64,000 nucleotides of DNA from Streptomyces sp. NBC_00464 (lineage in GTDB: Bacteria; Actinomycetota; Actinomycetes; Streptomycetales; Streptomycetaceae). The position numbers and the translations under genes were made by a program. The stretch spans positions 2,542,001 to 2,606,000 of the forward strand of contig NZ_CP107899.1 of the NCBI RefSeq assembly GCF_036013915.1. Direction: 5' to 3'. Of the stretch, positions 16,961-26,401 are shown one piece after another. How positions within the stretch are numbered: position 1 is the stretch's first letter; the number at the start of each line of letters is the position of its first letter. Below the pieces are notes generated by a model. That model worked only from the letters and a program-made list of their open reading frames with translations, ran no database searches and was not told the origin of the DNA.

Positions 16961-18663
16961 GCGTGCCCCTTCGTGGCGGTCGCGGCAACTGCTGGTGCGC
17001 TATCGGCGCTCAACAGCTCGTCGGAGGGCCGGGAGTGGTCCAGGCCCTTGTCCAGGCGACGGCGGAACCATCGGTTGGCGAGACTGGAGTTGAGCCACTC
17101 GGTGCCGCCCTTGACCGCGATGATCCGGCCCTGCCAGGCGGCATCCCCGGCTTGGTCGATGAGGCGGTCGCCCAGGCGGCCCACGGTCCGATGCACCTGC
17201 CGCTGCCACTCGGACCGCAGTTCGTACGGGTCCCCGCTGCCGTCCAAGGCGGCGAGCCAGGCGCGGTAGTGGGTGCCCAGCACGGCGAATCCGGAGTCGC
17301 GTGCCGCGGCCCGGGGCCCCTCGCTCTCCGTGCCTGCGGCACGGGCGAGGTTCGTAGCAAGATCGCCGAGCGAGGTGACTGCGTCGTCGGCGTCCGTCGC
17401 GGCGCTGATCGCCTGTTCGGCGAACTCACGCTTGCGCTGATGGAGCAGGACCACCGCCATGGACACGTGATCGTCGACGACTTCGTCGATCACCGACTGC
17501 TGCGTCCCGTACTGGGCACCGATGATCCGCGCCCTGACCAGGAACCCCGGCTCCAGCTCGCCATCCGTCACCAGCCGGGAGATCCACTCGAAGACCCTGG
17601 GCGGCAGGTAGGAGGCAGCGTCTGCCCCCTGTGTCGCTTCGCTCCGGCCGGCGATCAGGGAGCCGATCCCCCGCCAGGCGGACCGGGCGGGATCGTGCTC
17701 GCGGGGCATGTAGACGACCGGCTCACCATGCTTCTTCTCCTGGGCCTTGCTACGGCGCCAGGCGGTCATCGGCTCGCAGCCGTGCATGTTGCGGGCGGTG
17801 AGCGGATCGCCGTACCCCAGGACCACGCCGTGTACACCCTCGCCGTCCGCATGCAGGAGGAGCCGCCGGGTCTGCCAGGTGTAGAGGTCACGGACACCCG
17901 TCGGTCGGCGTAAGGGCCCCGCTCCCGGCCCGCAGGGCTCGCGACGCCAGGCGGGACGGTCGTCGCCTCCCTCCCATTCACTCAGGCCGGGAGTGTCCGA
18001 AGGGGCCACCAGGTTGAGCAACAGCGTTTCCCGCAAGGTGCGTCCCTCCGCGAGGACGCCTCCGAGGTTGCCGGCCCAGCCGACCCCGAGTGGGTAGACC
18101 CGACCGCCCTTGACCCGGTCGTCGCCCACGACGCCGGTCTTGATGCCGGACGTGTCGTACGCGTGCGCGTGGATGACCCAGCGGGCAGCCTCCGCGTACG
18201 TCAGCCGGTCGACGGCGGGCATCCGCGAGCTGAAGAAGGGTGCCCCATTGGGGACGTCGGCCACGATGCGGTTGAGGGAGAAGACCTCCCCCTTCGCCGT
18301 GTGCAGGCCGGCGACCTGGAAGAACGGCGCCTTTTCGTCGAAGAGGGCGAACCGGTCCCGGTGTTCATCGAGGTAGCGCTCCACTGGAGCGAGACAGTCG
18401 TCATCGGCCCAGAGCTCCGCCCAGTGCTCGACGTCGCGCGGCCCGTCGAGCGCGTCATGCACCACGGCGAGCAACAGCCGTATCAGCGAGAACTCCTGGG
18501 TGGGCAGGTCCCCGACGAGTCTGCGCAGGCTGCCGGCCTGGGCGAAGACCTGCCGCAGAGACAGCTCGTCCTGGGCACCATCCTGCCGCAGCACCGGAAT
18601 CCAGGGCTGCGTGGTGAGGTCGAACGACAGCACGGGCGCTGCCACTTCATCCAATTCAGACAC
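16957..18663 (-). CDS. cas8e: Cascade large subunit Cas8e (Cse1/CasA)
   Basis: A 568-residue Cse1/Cas8e, the Cascade large subunit that reads the PAM and recruits Cas3. N-terminal SFDLTTQPWIPVL and LSLRQVFAQAGSLRRLVGDL, the central YLDEHRDRFALFDEKAPFFQ and RNMHGCEPMTAWRR fit the family. It starts at GTG 18663, inside the last codons of cas3 (8-base overlap), and its own stop overlaps cse2. Confidence 0.95.
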   Translation of the reverse strand: MSELDEVAAPVLSFDLTTQPWIPVLRQDGAQDELSLRQVFAQAGSLRRLVGDLPTQEFSLIRLLLAVVHDALDGPRDVEHWAELWADDDCLAPVERYLDEHRDRFALFDEKAPFFQVAGLHTAKGEVFSLNRIVADVPNGAPFFSSRMPAVDRLTYAEAARWVIHAHAYDTSGIKTGVVGDDRVKGGRVYPLGVGWAGNLGGVLAEGRTLRETLLLNLVAPSDTPGLSEWEGGDDRPAWRREPCGPGAGPLRRPTGVRDLYTWQTRRLLLHADGEGVHGVVLGYGDPLTARNMHGCEPMTAWRRSKAQEKKHGEPVVYMPREHDPARSAWRGIGSLIAGRSEATQGADAASYLPPRVFEWISRLVTDGELEPGFLVRARIIGAQYGTQQSVIDEVVDDHVSMAVVLLHQRKREFAEQAISAATDADDAVTSLGDLATNLARAAGTESEGPRAAARDSGFAVLGTHYRAWLAALDGSGDPYELRSEWQRQVHRTVGRLGDRLIDQAGDAAWQGRIIAVKGGTEWLNSSLANRWFRRRLDKGLDHSRPSDELLSADSAPAVAATATKGHA

Positions 18664-21604
18664 GGGTCACCTCAAGGCCGTCGCTCTCGCTGTAGCTCAG
18701 GGAAAAGCCTGCCAGGTGGGTCTGACAATCCTCGTCGAGCGCCAGAATCAGCTGGCCGGAGAGCCAGTGGCTTTCCTTCACCTGCCAGGCGGGAACGTAC
18801 AGTTCCTCCAGCTCGGCGATGGCACGGTCCATGACATCGGCATAGGAGAACTGGATCGGCAACCTCAGCCCACAACTCGCGGCCGCCCGCGCCGCGCGCA
18901 GGGGCGGGGGCTGGTCACGGGGCAGGTCCAGTCCCGCAAGCGGGTTGCCATGACGGTCGGGGGCCAACCACGGAACCGTCGCCAGCGACCCGTCAGCACG
19001 TCGCTGCACCACCACGACTTCGAGGCTCTCCCTGCTGTCACGGACCTGAGCCCGCCCGGCCCGGGTGTCGTCCGCATCGCCCACCCCGGCCGCGACCCAT
19101 CCGAACAGCGGCCTGCCCGCCGCTCCCACCTTCCCCAGCCGGAACACAGCCGCACGCTCCGCCTGATCGGCACGGTGCCGCTCGTACCGTGCGCGCGCCT
19201 CGGTCATCACGTCCGACCAGCCCGCCGGCCCGTCAGGGCCATCGGCGTACGCGGCCTGGACGAGGGGACTGATGTCGTCGGGCAGCCGTACGGGACGGGC
19301 GCCCGCCTGCTCGAAATAAGGCAGGAGCGCGGCGGCGGACCGCAGGAGCGCGTACGCGCCGTAGACGGCAACTGATCCCCGTACCGGCATGGGCACTTCA
19401 GCCTCCCAGTCGACACCGGTGACCAGACAACGAGCCCGGCGCAACCGCTCGGGGCGGTCCCGCTGGGCTTCGCCGCGCGCATGCCTGTGGAGACGCCCCA
19501 TGCGCTGGAGCAGGAGGTCGACCGGGCAGAGGTCGGTGACGAGCAGATCGAAGTCGACATCGAGGGACTGCTCGGCCACCTGGCTGGCCACGACGATGTG
19601 CGGCCCCGCCGGACGACCGCGCGCCGTGCCGGGAGGACCGAAGCGCTTCAGGAGATCCGCGTCCTTCGCCGCCCGGTCGACGTCGATGAAGCACGAGTGG
19701 GCGACCGTCACGTGCTCGTCGCCGAACCTGTCCCGGAGCGCCTTGGCGGTCTCCAGCACCCGCTTGACCGTGTTGCGTACGACGAGCGCACAGCCACCGC
19801 CGTCCAGCTCGTCGGCGAGCCGCCCGACGAGGAGGTCGATGCCGTCGTCGATCCGTTCCAGTACGACGTCCGTTCCGCGGCCGGACGCCTCGGGCTGCCG
19901 CATGACCGGCGATCCACCGTGGCTCACCGCGGTCAGCAGCGGATAGGCGGTGGCCCCGCCCACCGCGTCGAGCGCTGCCTCGAACGCGGCCTCGCTGTCG
20001 GGGCCTCCTCCGTCACGGCCGGCGTACGCCTCGACCAGTTCGCGGCGCCTGCCCGCAGGAAGGGTCGCCGACAGCACCACGACAGGCACCCGGTACGCGC
20101 CGAGCCACGCCAGCACGCGGTCGAGATACACGCTCATGTACGTGTCGTAGGCATGCGCTTCGTCGATGACCACGACTTTGCCCGCAGCTGCGAGGTGGCG
20201 CATCGCCAGGTGACGGCTCTTGAGGCCCGCGAAGAGCAGTTGGTCGATGGTTCCGGCAACGAAGGAGGCCAGCATGGCCTTCTTACGTCCACGCAGCCAG
20301 GCGTGGGCGACGAGTTCGGCGGGAGCGGCGTGCGTCGTGTCGCTCGGGCGCCAGCGCGGTGCGTCCGGTGCGTCGAGGTCGACGGCGGCGATCCGCTGGC
20401 CACTGTCACGCATCAGCTCGGCAAAGTCCTCGTTCAGTGCGGACTTCGAGTGGGCGAGCAGCACGGTTTGCTCAGCGCCCTGAGCGGAGGGGAGCCGTCT
20501 GATCCACTCCAGAAGACGCGGAAACATGGCGTTACCGGTGGCCATGGTGGGAAGCGCGAAGAACACGCCACCGGCCCCGGAGCGGGCGGCGAAGATCTCG
20601 GCAACCGCGAGGGCGGCCTCGGTCTTGCCTTCCCCCATAGGTGCCTCGATCACCATCAGACCGGGCTCATCCATGGAACGTGCCAGTTCGACGGCCGCCT
20701 CCTGCACCGGCCGCGTCTTCGCACCCTCCGGGAGGCCGAAGCGCGAGGCGATGAGCTGCTGAGCGTCCTCTGCGGGCTCGGCCGGCTGCCACGGCGCGGG
20801 AAGGTCGAGCCCGCGCCAGGCCGCGGTTACGCGATCCTCGCTGCTGCGGGCGGCGTCCTGCGGAAAGTACGGAAAGAGATCGGCATTGCTGGCGATCCAG
20901 TCGGCGACGATCACGAGGGAGGTGAGCAGCACCTGCACGGTCTGCGGCAGCTGCACCGACCCCCACACGGCCAACCGGTCTCGTACGCCGTACTCGTCCG
21001 CACACGCATCGAGGAGTTCGCCCTGCACGCGCCGCCACACGCGCTCGCCGGGCCCAGGGGTGCGCAGCAGGTGCCCGTGCTTGTACAGAGCGGCGATCTG
21101 CCCGTGCTCCGGCGGCACGCCGTGGTGCCCGCCGACGACGACCGTGACCTGCCCGGTCTGCTTGACCGTCCAGCCGTGCCGCTTCTGCAGCCACTCTCCC
21201 AGGAGAACCTGGCCCGCGAGCCCGTGCGGCGCGAGCCTGCGGTCCGACCCGATGGCCTTGGCCGAGCGCATCGCCAGCCCCTGGTCACGCATGCGATCCG
21301 CGAGCGGATCGACCTGACACGCGAAGGCGGGTGTCGCCTTCCCGATGTCGTGCACACCCGCCAGCCATACGGCGAGCCTCCGCCCGTCCCGCTGACCGTC
21401 GGGGAGCGCCGATCCGACCAACTCCCTTACGCTTGCGGGCAACCACGTGTCCCACAGCAACCCGGCGACTGCGGCACTGTCCTCCATGTGGCGCCACAGC
21501 GGCAGCCATCCGTCGGAGTCCCAGTCGTGTTTGGCCCACACCGCGCGGACTGGGCCGGTGAGTCTGGCCTGGAGTCCGGAGCGGGTGTCTCGCTCGGTCG
21601 TCAT
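18656..21604 (-). CDS. cas3: CRISPR-associated helicase-nuclease Cas3
   Basis: A 982-residue HD-Cas3 fusion that degrades target DNA after Cascade binding. The HD nuclease domain is N-terminal with LAGVHDIGKATPAFA (H85-D86) and VVVGGHHGVPP. The SF2 helicase domain has Walker A EAPMGEGKTEAALA, DEAH box VVVIDEAHAYD, motif III VVLSATLP and motif VI region LLLQRMGRLHRHAR. All catalytic residues seem intact. It is first in the cas operon and divergent from array 2, so its promoter should lie in the 230 bases between them. Confidence 0.97.
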   Translation of the reverse strand: MTTERDTRSGLQARLTGPVRAVWAKHDWDSDGWLPLWRHMEDSAAVAGLLWDTWLPASVRELVGSALPDGQRDGRRLAVWLAGVHDIGKATPAFACQVDPLADRMRDQGLAMRSAKAIGSDRRLAPHGLAGQVLLGEWLQKRHGWTVKQTGQVTVVVGGHHGVPPEHGQIAALYKHGHLLRTPGPGERVWRRVQGELLDACADEYGVRDRLAVWGSVQLPQTVQVLLTSLVIVADWIASNADLFPYFPQDAARSSEDRVTAAWRGLDLPAPWQPAEPAEDAQQLIASRFGLPEGAKTRPVQEAAVELARSMDEPGLMVIEAPMGEGKTEAALAVAEIFAARSGAGGVFFALPTMATGNAMFPRLLEWIRRLPSAQGAEQTVLLAHSKSALNEDFAELMRDSGQRIAAVDLDAPDAPRWRPSDTTHAAPAELVAHAWLRGRKKAMLASFVAGTIDQLLFAGLKSRHLAMRHLAAAGKVVVIDEAHAYDTYMSVYLDRVLAWLGAYRVPVVVLSATLPAGRRRELVEAYAGRDGGGPDSEAAFEAALDAVGGATAYPLLTAVSHGGSPVMRQPEASGRGTDVVLERIDDGIDLLVGRLADELDGGGCALVVRNTVKRVLETAKALRDRFGDEHVTVAHSCFIDVDRAAKDADLLKRFGPPGTARGRPAGPHIVVASQVAEQSLDVDFDLLVTDLCPVDLLLQRMGRLHRHARGEAQRDRPERLRRARCLVTGVDWEAEVPMPVRGSVAVYGAYALLRSAAALLPYFEQAGARPVRLPDDISPLVQAAYADGPDGPAGWSDVMTEARARYERHRADQAERAAVFRLGKVGAAGRPLFGWVAAGVGDADDTRAGRAQVRDSRESLEVVVVQRRADGSLATVPWLAPDRHGNPLAGLDLPRDQPPPLRAARAAASCGLRLPIQFSYADVMDRAIAELEELYVPAWQVKESHWLSGQLILALDEDCQTHLAGFSLSYSESDGLEVTRV

Positions 21605-21834
21605 GCCAGATGAATACAGGGAGATGGCGACGCGAGATGTTGATACGACGAAACTTGTGGAATTTCAGGGGACGTTGAGGCGAAGGTGTATCGGTAGAGA
21701 GATTCAGGCCCTATAGTCACCTCTTCACGTCGAGGCCCCTTTGCCGGATTAGAGAGCACTTAACCGCTATGTCGGACTTCACGCAAGTGGTAGAAAACCG
21801 CACTCCCCCGCCGTGAAACCGCAGGTCACGCAGA
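21605..21834 (+). promoter_or_regulatory. Leader of CRISPR array 2 and cas operon promoter region
   Basis: The right part is the array 2 leader: TGTCGGA begins 65 bases before the first repeat (21770), AAGTGG follows, and GCAGGTCACGCAGA touches the repeat, matching the leaders of arrays 1 and 3. The left part, next to the cas3 start, is relatively A/T-rich for this genome and must hold the cas3 promoter. I could not assign -35/-10 boxes with confidence. Confidence 0.8.
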
Positions 21835-23628
21835 CTGCTCCCCGCACCCGCGGGGATGGTCCCCGTCCTTGCGCCACCGGATCTTGATGAAGCGCCTGCT
21901 CCCCGCACCCGCGGGGATGGTCCCTCCCGCTCGATCCGCAGTTCCCGGGCCAGGCTCTGCTCCCCGCACCCGCGGGGATGGTCCCTTCCCGGCCTGCTGG
22001 AGTGCCTGCGGCATCCGCTGCTCCCCGCACCCGCGGGGATGGTCCCTCGTTCAAGGGCGCGTCGGCTGTCGCGAGCCGCTGCTCCCCGCACCCGCGGGGA
22101 TGGTCCCCTGCTTGCGCAGCGCACCGACCAGACCGACCGCTGCTCCCCGCACCCGCGGGGATGGTCCCGGCTACACCGGGATCAAGCGCGGCGACGTCGT
22201 CTGCTCCCCGCACCCGCGGGGATGGTCCCGATTCCGGATCACGCACCTCATGCAAGGCCTTCTGCTCCCCGCACCCGCGGGGATGGTCCCGACACGCTCC
22301 TCGGCCACCGGAAAACGTGCACCTGCTCCCCGCACCCGCGGGGATGGTCCCACGGACCCGAGGACGCTGCCCACGTTGCCGATCTGCTCCCCGCACCCGC
22401 GGGGATGGTCCCACGAGGACCTGGCCGGCCTCCGGGTCCTGGTCCTGCTCCCCGCACCCGCGGGGATGGTCCCCCGAGGCGGCCGGCCGGTGCGTCCTTG
22501 ATCGCTGCTCCCCGCACCCGCGGGGATGGTCCCACCCCTTCGCATGACGAAGGGAGACCTCTGGCCTGCTCCCCGCACCCGCGGGGATGGTCCTCACCTT
22601 GGGCTGCTGTGCGAGAGCAGGACTGCTCCCCGCACCCGCGGGGATGGTCCCACGTGCAGCTCGGTGAAGAGTTCCCCGAAGGACTGCTCCCCGCACCCGC
22701 GGGGATGGTCCCGGACAGATCTACAAAGGGGCCACCGCATGAGTCTGCTCCCCGCACCCGCGGGGATGGTCCCCCTTGATGCCTACCTTTTGAGCCCTTG
22801 ATGGCCTGCTCCCCGCACCCGCGGGGATGGTCCCCCCGTGCAGTACCAGAACGGTCAGTACCCGATCTGCTCCCCGCACCCGCGGGGATGGTCCCTTTTC
22901 ACACCAAGTAACGTGATCTTGCTCCGCCTGCTCCCCGCACCCGCGGGGATGGTCCCTTGACGAGGCCGACGGCTTCGACGTCGTCCATCTGCTCCCCGCA
23001 CCCGCAGGGATGGTCCCAGTACGACGGCCGCCGCGCGGAGGCGGAGGCGCTGCTCCCCGCACCCGCGGGGATGGTCCTCGCGCTGCCGATCGACAGTGCC
23101 TTGTCAAGATCTGCTCCCCGCACCCGTGGGGATGGTCCCGCCAGGGCGGTGTCGCCGGGTGTTGACCAGGGCTGCTCCCCGCACCCGCGGGGATGGCCCC
23201 GACACGACGAACAAGCCGATCATTGGCCCGTTCTGCTCCTCGCACCCGCGGGGATGGTCCCGTGCCGGTCGGCATGTTCGAGGACATCGAAGACTGCTCC
23301 CCGCACCCGCGGGGATGGTCCCTTCAGTCTGACCGCAGGGTGCGCACGTGGTGCCTGCTCCCCGCATCCGCGGGGATGGTCCCCAGTACATGAACTCGGC
23401 GGCCAGGTGCTTGTCCTGCTCCCCGCACCCGCGGGGATGGTCCCTTCAGTCTGACCGCAGGGTGCGCACGTGGTGCCTGCTCCCCGCATCCGCGGGGATG
23501 GTCCCCAGTACATGAACTCGGCGGCCAGGTGCTTGTCCTGCTCCCCGCACCCGCGGGGATGGTCCCCGCCCATACCGGAGTGCCACCGTGCCGTTTCTTC
23601 TGCTCCCCGCACCTGCGGGGATGGCCCT
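21835..23628 (+). CRISPR. CRISPR array 2 (type I-E, 30 repeats, 29 spacers)
   Basis: Thirty 29-bp repeats starting CTGCTCCCCGCAC and ending CGGGGATGGTCCC, transcribed rightward from the leader next to cas3. The first base is C where array 1 has G. Spacers are 32 bases except one of 31 (22474-22504), one of 28 (22595-22622) and one of 33 (23567-23599). A two-spacer block (spacers at 23323 and 23384) is repeated exactly at 23445 and 23506, including the variant repeat GCATCCGCG. Repeats with mutations cluster toward the right (23111, 23172, 23233, 23600), marking the trailer end. Confidence 0.98.
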
Positions 23629-23632
23629 CCTC

Positions 23633-23930
23633 TGCCCAATCGGACCGCAGCATTCCTCGCCGCGGGCGCGGCGCTGCCCCGCGTCGCGCTGTCGCCGAGC
23701 AAGCCTGTCGACATCGGCTGGCACACCTGGATCCTCCACACCGTTGAATACGCTGCGTTCTGCGACCACGTCGCCGGCCGGTTCATCCACCACGTCCCGA
23801 TCCCCGAGGCCGAGCGCAACGAGCGTGGCCTTGAGGCGGAACGGCGGCGGACCCTCGACGCGCCAGGATGGGTGAGTGCTCCCAGTGCCACGCGGGCTGC
23901 ACCGACAGCCCCAAAGGCGGCAAGAAGTAG
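23633..23930 (+). pseudogene. 5'-truncated, frameshifted gene abutting array 2
   Basis: Directly after the last repeat an open frame encodes a conserved-looking segment with no start: TAAFLAAGAALPRVALSPSK, PVDIGWHTWILHTVEYAAFC and DHVAGRFIHHVP. I recall this pattern from the C-terminal part of a Streptomyces glycine-rich-domain-like protein family of unknown function. Near the end, a shift to the next frame (at about 23868) reads MGECSQCHAGCTDSPKGGKK and a stop, with the CxxCxxxC expected there. So it looks like the 3' end of a gene that lost its front to the CRISPR array and acquired a frameshift. Confidence 0.6.
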
Positions 23931-23997
23931 CACCAGTTCCCCGTAGTCAGGCCGCCCAGGTTCGATACCGGGCGGCTGACCCCATGAACGGAGCGGC

Positions 23998-24660
23998 ATG
24001 ACCGAGGCCCAGGCGTGGGACACCTACTCGAAGCAGAAGCCCGAGCGCCGCCCCACCAACGCAGCGGGCGAAACCACCTGGTTCAACTGGACCCAGTACC
24101 CGGACCACGGCCCCGGCGCCGAGCTCCTCGGCGTGGGTCCGGGCGCGTCGGTCCTCGACCTGGGCTGCGGCAAGGGCGGCAACCTCGCCCACCTCGCCAC
24201 GCTCGGTGCCCGCGCTGTCGGTGTCGACGTCTCGCTCGCACAGGTCAAGGCTGCAGAATCCCGCTGGCGCCACACCGGCATGACTCTCCACCGCACGGGG
24301 GCCATCCGGTTCCTCAAAGAGAGCGGCGAGCGCTTCGATGCCGTGTTCTCCGTGTTCGGGGCCGCCTGGTTCACCGATCCGACCGCTCTGCTGCCCGCGA
24401 TCCGCCAACGACTGCGGCCGGGCGGAGTCCTCGCCATTTCTCAACGGCCCCCGATCGAGGGCTGCTACGGCTGCCAGGCCTCGTACATCAACCGGTCCGA
24501 GGACGAGGACCCGCTTGTCGTGAAACGCTGGGACCACGAGCCGGACCGCTGGGTGGAGATCCTCGCCGAGCACGGCTTCACCGCGGCAACCGCACGCATC
24601 CTGCCGGCACCGCCCGGCCACCGGAAGATCGGCACCCTGCTGGTCCGCGCCCACGGGTAG
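23998..24660 (+). CDS. SAM-dependent methyltransferase
   Basis: A 220-residue class I methyltransferase with motif I VLDLGCGKGGNLAHLATLG (residues about 49-67), the acidic end of beta 2 (AVGVDVSLAQVKAAE), FDAVFSVFGAAWF and the motif LRPGGVLAISQRPP. Substrate unknown. Homologs I recall from Streptomyces are often next to the small Cys-containing gene whose remnant precedes it here, so the two may once have formed an operon. Convergent with the beta-propeller gene, 14 bases apart. Confidence 0.88.
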   Translation: MTEAQAWDTYSKQKPERRPTNAAGETTWFNWTQYPDHGPGAELLGVGPGASVLDLGCGKGGNLAHLATLGARAVGVDVSLAQVKAAESRWRHTGMTLHRTGAIRFLKESGERFDAVFSVFGAAWFTDPTALLPAIRQRLRPGGVLAISQRPPIEGCYGCQASYINRSEDEDPLVVKRWDHEPDRWVEILAEHGFTAATARILPAPPGHRKIGTLLVRAHG

Positions 24661-24674
24661 GCCGACGTGCCCGG

Positions 24675-25667
24675 TCAGCGCGGCCGGCGTGAATCCAGAG
24701 CAAGCGCCTTGAGCGTTCCTCTGGTCGTGGCGATCACCTCTCCGGCGCCCAGGTCTCGAAGGGCGCTGATCCTCTGCGCGTGGGGCGCCCTCTCCACGAC
24801 CTGTCCGTCCGGTCGCAGGCGGAAGAGCGCGCCCTCACTGGCCACGACAAATCCGCCACCGGCTCGCACCACACCGCTCGCCAGCGGCTGCCCGACATCC
24901 ACCCGCCACAGCGCCGATCCGGCATCGGGGTCCACGGCCGAGTAGCCGGCGCGCAGCTCCCGCAACCACACAGACCCACCGACGAACTCCGCAGCCTGGC
25001 CAACCAAATCGACGTCGTGCCGGACGAGCTCATCAACGGCGCCGGACGACAGGTCAAGAGCTATCAGGGACCGAGGACCGCAACGCGCGAGACAGCGATC
25101 AGGGCTGACGGGGGTGAACACCGGGCGAAGCTCGTCGCCGATCAACGGCTCGGGCAACTGCCACCGAGCCATCTCGCCGCCGTCGCGTGGATCCATCAGC
25201 CATGCATCAGAACCATGGCCCAGCAGCACACCACCACCCCATGTCAGTGGCAGCGCCGCCCGCACAGACGCCGGCGTCTGCCACAGAGGCCGCCCGTCCC
25301 AGAGATCGAACGCGGCCAGGGGCGTATAGCCTCGCCAGCCGCCTACGAGAACGGTGTCGCCGACAGCGACAACATGCCCGGAGAAGCGGGGTAGGTCGAT
25401 ATGCCACAACTCTGCCCCCGTCCTGAGGTCGAGACAGACCAGCTGGTCGGGAGACTGCGGCAGGACCAGGCAACGGCCGTCGGCCACCACGAGGTCGCGC
25501 GGCCATGTACCCATGGGGACATCCCAGCGAACGGATCCGTCTTCGCGGTCGAGGCACACAAGGCGGGTGCGACGCTCGTGCACAACAACGCATTCCTCCG
25601 TCGCGAGGAACAACGAAGAAGAACCCCTTTGATGGAGCACTCGCTCCCACCGTGTCTCCCTGATCAT
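24675..25667 (-). CDS. PQQ-like beta-propeller protein
   Basis: A 330-residue cytosolic protein built of repeated propeller blades in which Trp follows a strand: DREDGSVRWDVPMG, DLRTGAELWHIDLP, DLWDGRPLWQTPAS, DPRDGGEMARWQLPE, DPDAGSALWRVDVG. No signal peptide and no enzyme motif are present. Such proteins usually act as scaffolds or WD-like interaction modules. It ends against the methyltransferase gene; no co-transcribed partner is evident. Confidence 0.82.
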   Translation of the reverse strand: MIRETRWERVLHQRGSSSLFLATEECVVVHERRTRLVCLDREDGSVRWDVPMGTWPRDLVVADGRCLVLPQSPDQLVCLDLRTGAELWHIDLPRFSGHVVAVGDTVLVGGWRGYTPLAAFDLWDGRPLWQTPASVRAALPLTWGGGVLLGHGSDAWLMDPRDGGEMARWQLPEPLIGDELRPVFTPVSPDRCLARCGPRSLIALDLSSGAVDELVRHDVDLVGQAAEFVGGSVWLRELRAGYSAVDPDAGSALWRVDVGQPLASGVVRAGGGFVVASEGALFRLRPDGQVVERAPHAQRISALRDLGAGEVIATTRGTLKALALDSRRPR

Positions 25668-25792
25668 TCGCCGAGTTGACCAGCCGGGCCTCTATCACCG
25701 CAAACCCATTGCTCGCCCTGGTTACAGGCGACGAGCCCATGCGCCCGAAGCGGGAGTCCACGTCGCTCTGCGGAGCCAATTTGCCGCCCGCA

Positions 25793-26257
25793 TCACCCCA
25801 CAGGCCGCCCCGGCGCTCCGCCTGGCGCCGTTTCCGCCCACACCGTCTTTCCCGGCCCCACCCGGTCTTTCACCCCCCAGCGGGCGGCGATCGCCTCGAC
25901 GATGAGGAGGCCCCGGCCTCCGTCTGCCTCCGCGTCGGGTTGCGACACGGAGGCGGTGTCCGGGCGGGCCTCGTGGGTGTCGGAGATCTCGACGCGTACG
26001 ACACCGGTCGTGTACGCGTACGAGAGCCGCAGCTCGAAGTCGCGGCCCGGTACCCGTCCGTGCAGGACCGAATTCGCCGCGAGTTCCGCGACGAGGAGGG
26101 CCACGGTGTCGGAGAGCGGAGTGCTGTAGGGAATCCCCCAGACGTCGAGCTTCCATACGGCAAGGCGCCGAGCGAGGGTCGCGCCCAGGCGGGTGGCTGA
26201 GCACCTCTGAACGAACACACTTACGGTTACGGGAGGTTGGGCTTGCAGTGCTGTCAT
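25793..26257 (-). CDS. Anti-sigma-factor-like HATPase protein (AbaA/RsbW type)
   Basis: A 154-residue GHKL ATPase domain protein of the RsbW class: LLVAELAANSVLHGRVPGRD (N box), VVRVEISDTHEARPD (G1) and GGRGLLIVEAIAARWG (G2). In Streptomyces many such genes sit beside an XRE/DUF5753 regulator and a DUF397 protein, forming WhiJ/BldB/AbaA-like developmental or antibiotic-control triads. Here it is divergent from the XRE gene, 144 bases between starts, which strongly suggests it belongs to that triad. Confidence 0.88.
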   Translation of the reverse strand: MTALQAQPPVTVSVFVQRCSATRLGATLARRLAVWKLDVWGIPYSTPLSDTVALLVAELAANSVLHGRVPGRDFELRLSYAYTTGVVRVEISDTHEARPDTASVSQPDAEADGGRGLLIVEAIAARWGVKDRVGPGKTVWAETAPGGAPGRPVG

Positions 26258-26401
26258 GCGCCAAGCGTTCCGCCTCGACCCTTGCTTCCATCAGGAACGC
26301 CGCCCATACAGAACCGCCTGTATGGGTTGACGCTCTGGACGGGGCGGGTAACCGTCCGTGATCATTGTCGAGTTGATCGATGCGCGGAGGACGGGGCGAC
26401 G

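Noticed and set aside
16765..17913. Plus-strand frames over cas8e and cse2
   Set aside because: Antisense shadows; no ribosome-binding sites or domains.
12008..21604. Idea that the cas operon is inactivated
   Set aside because: All eight genes are full length and the catalytic motifs of Cas1 and Cas3 and the family signatures of the other Cas proteins are present.
21779..24023. Open frames encoding SPHPRGWS or APRTRGDGP repeats in array 2
   Set aside because: CRISPR repeats read in protein frames; not genes.
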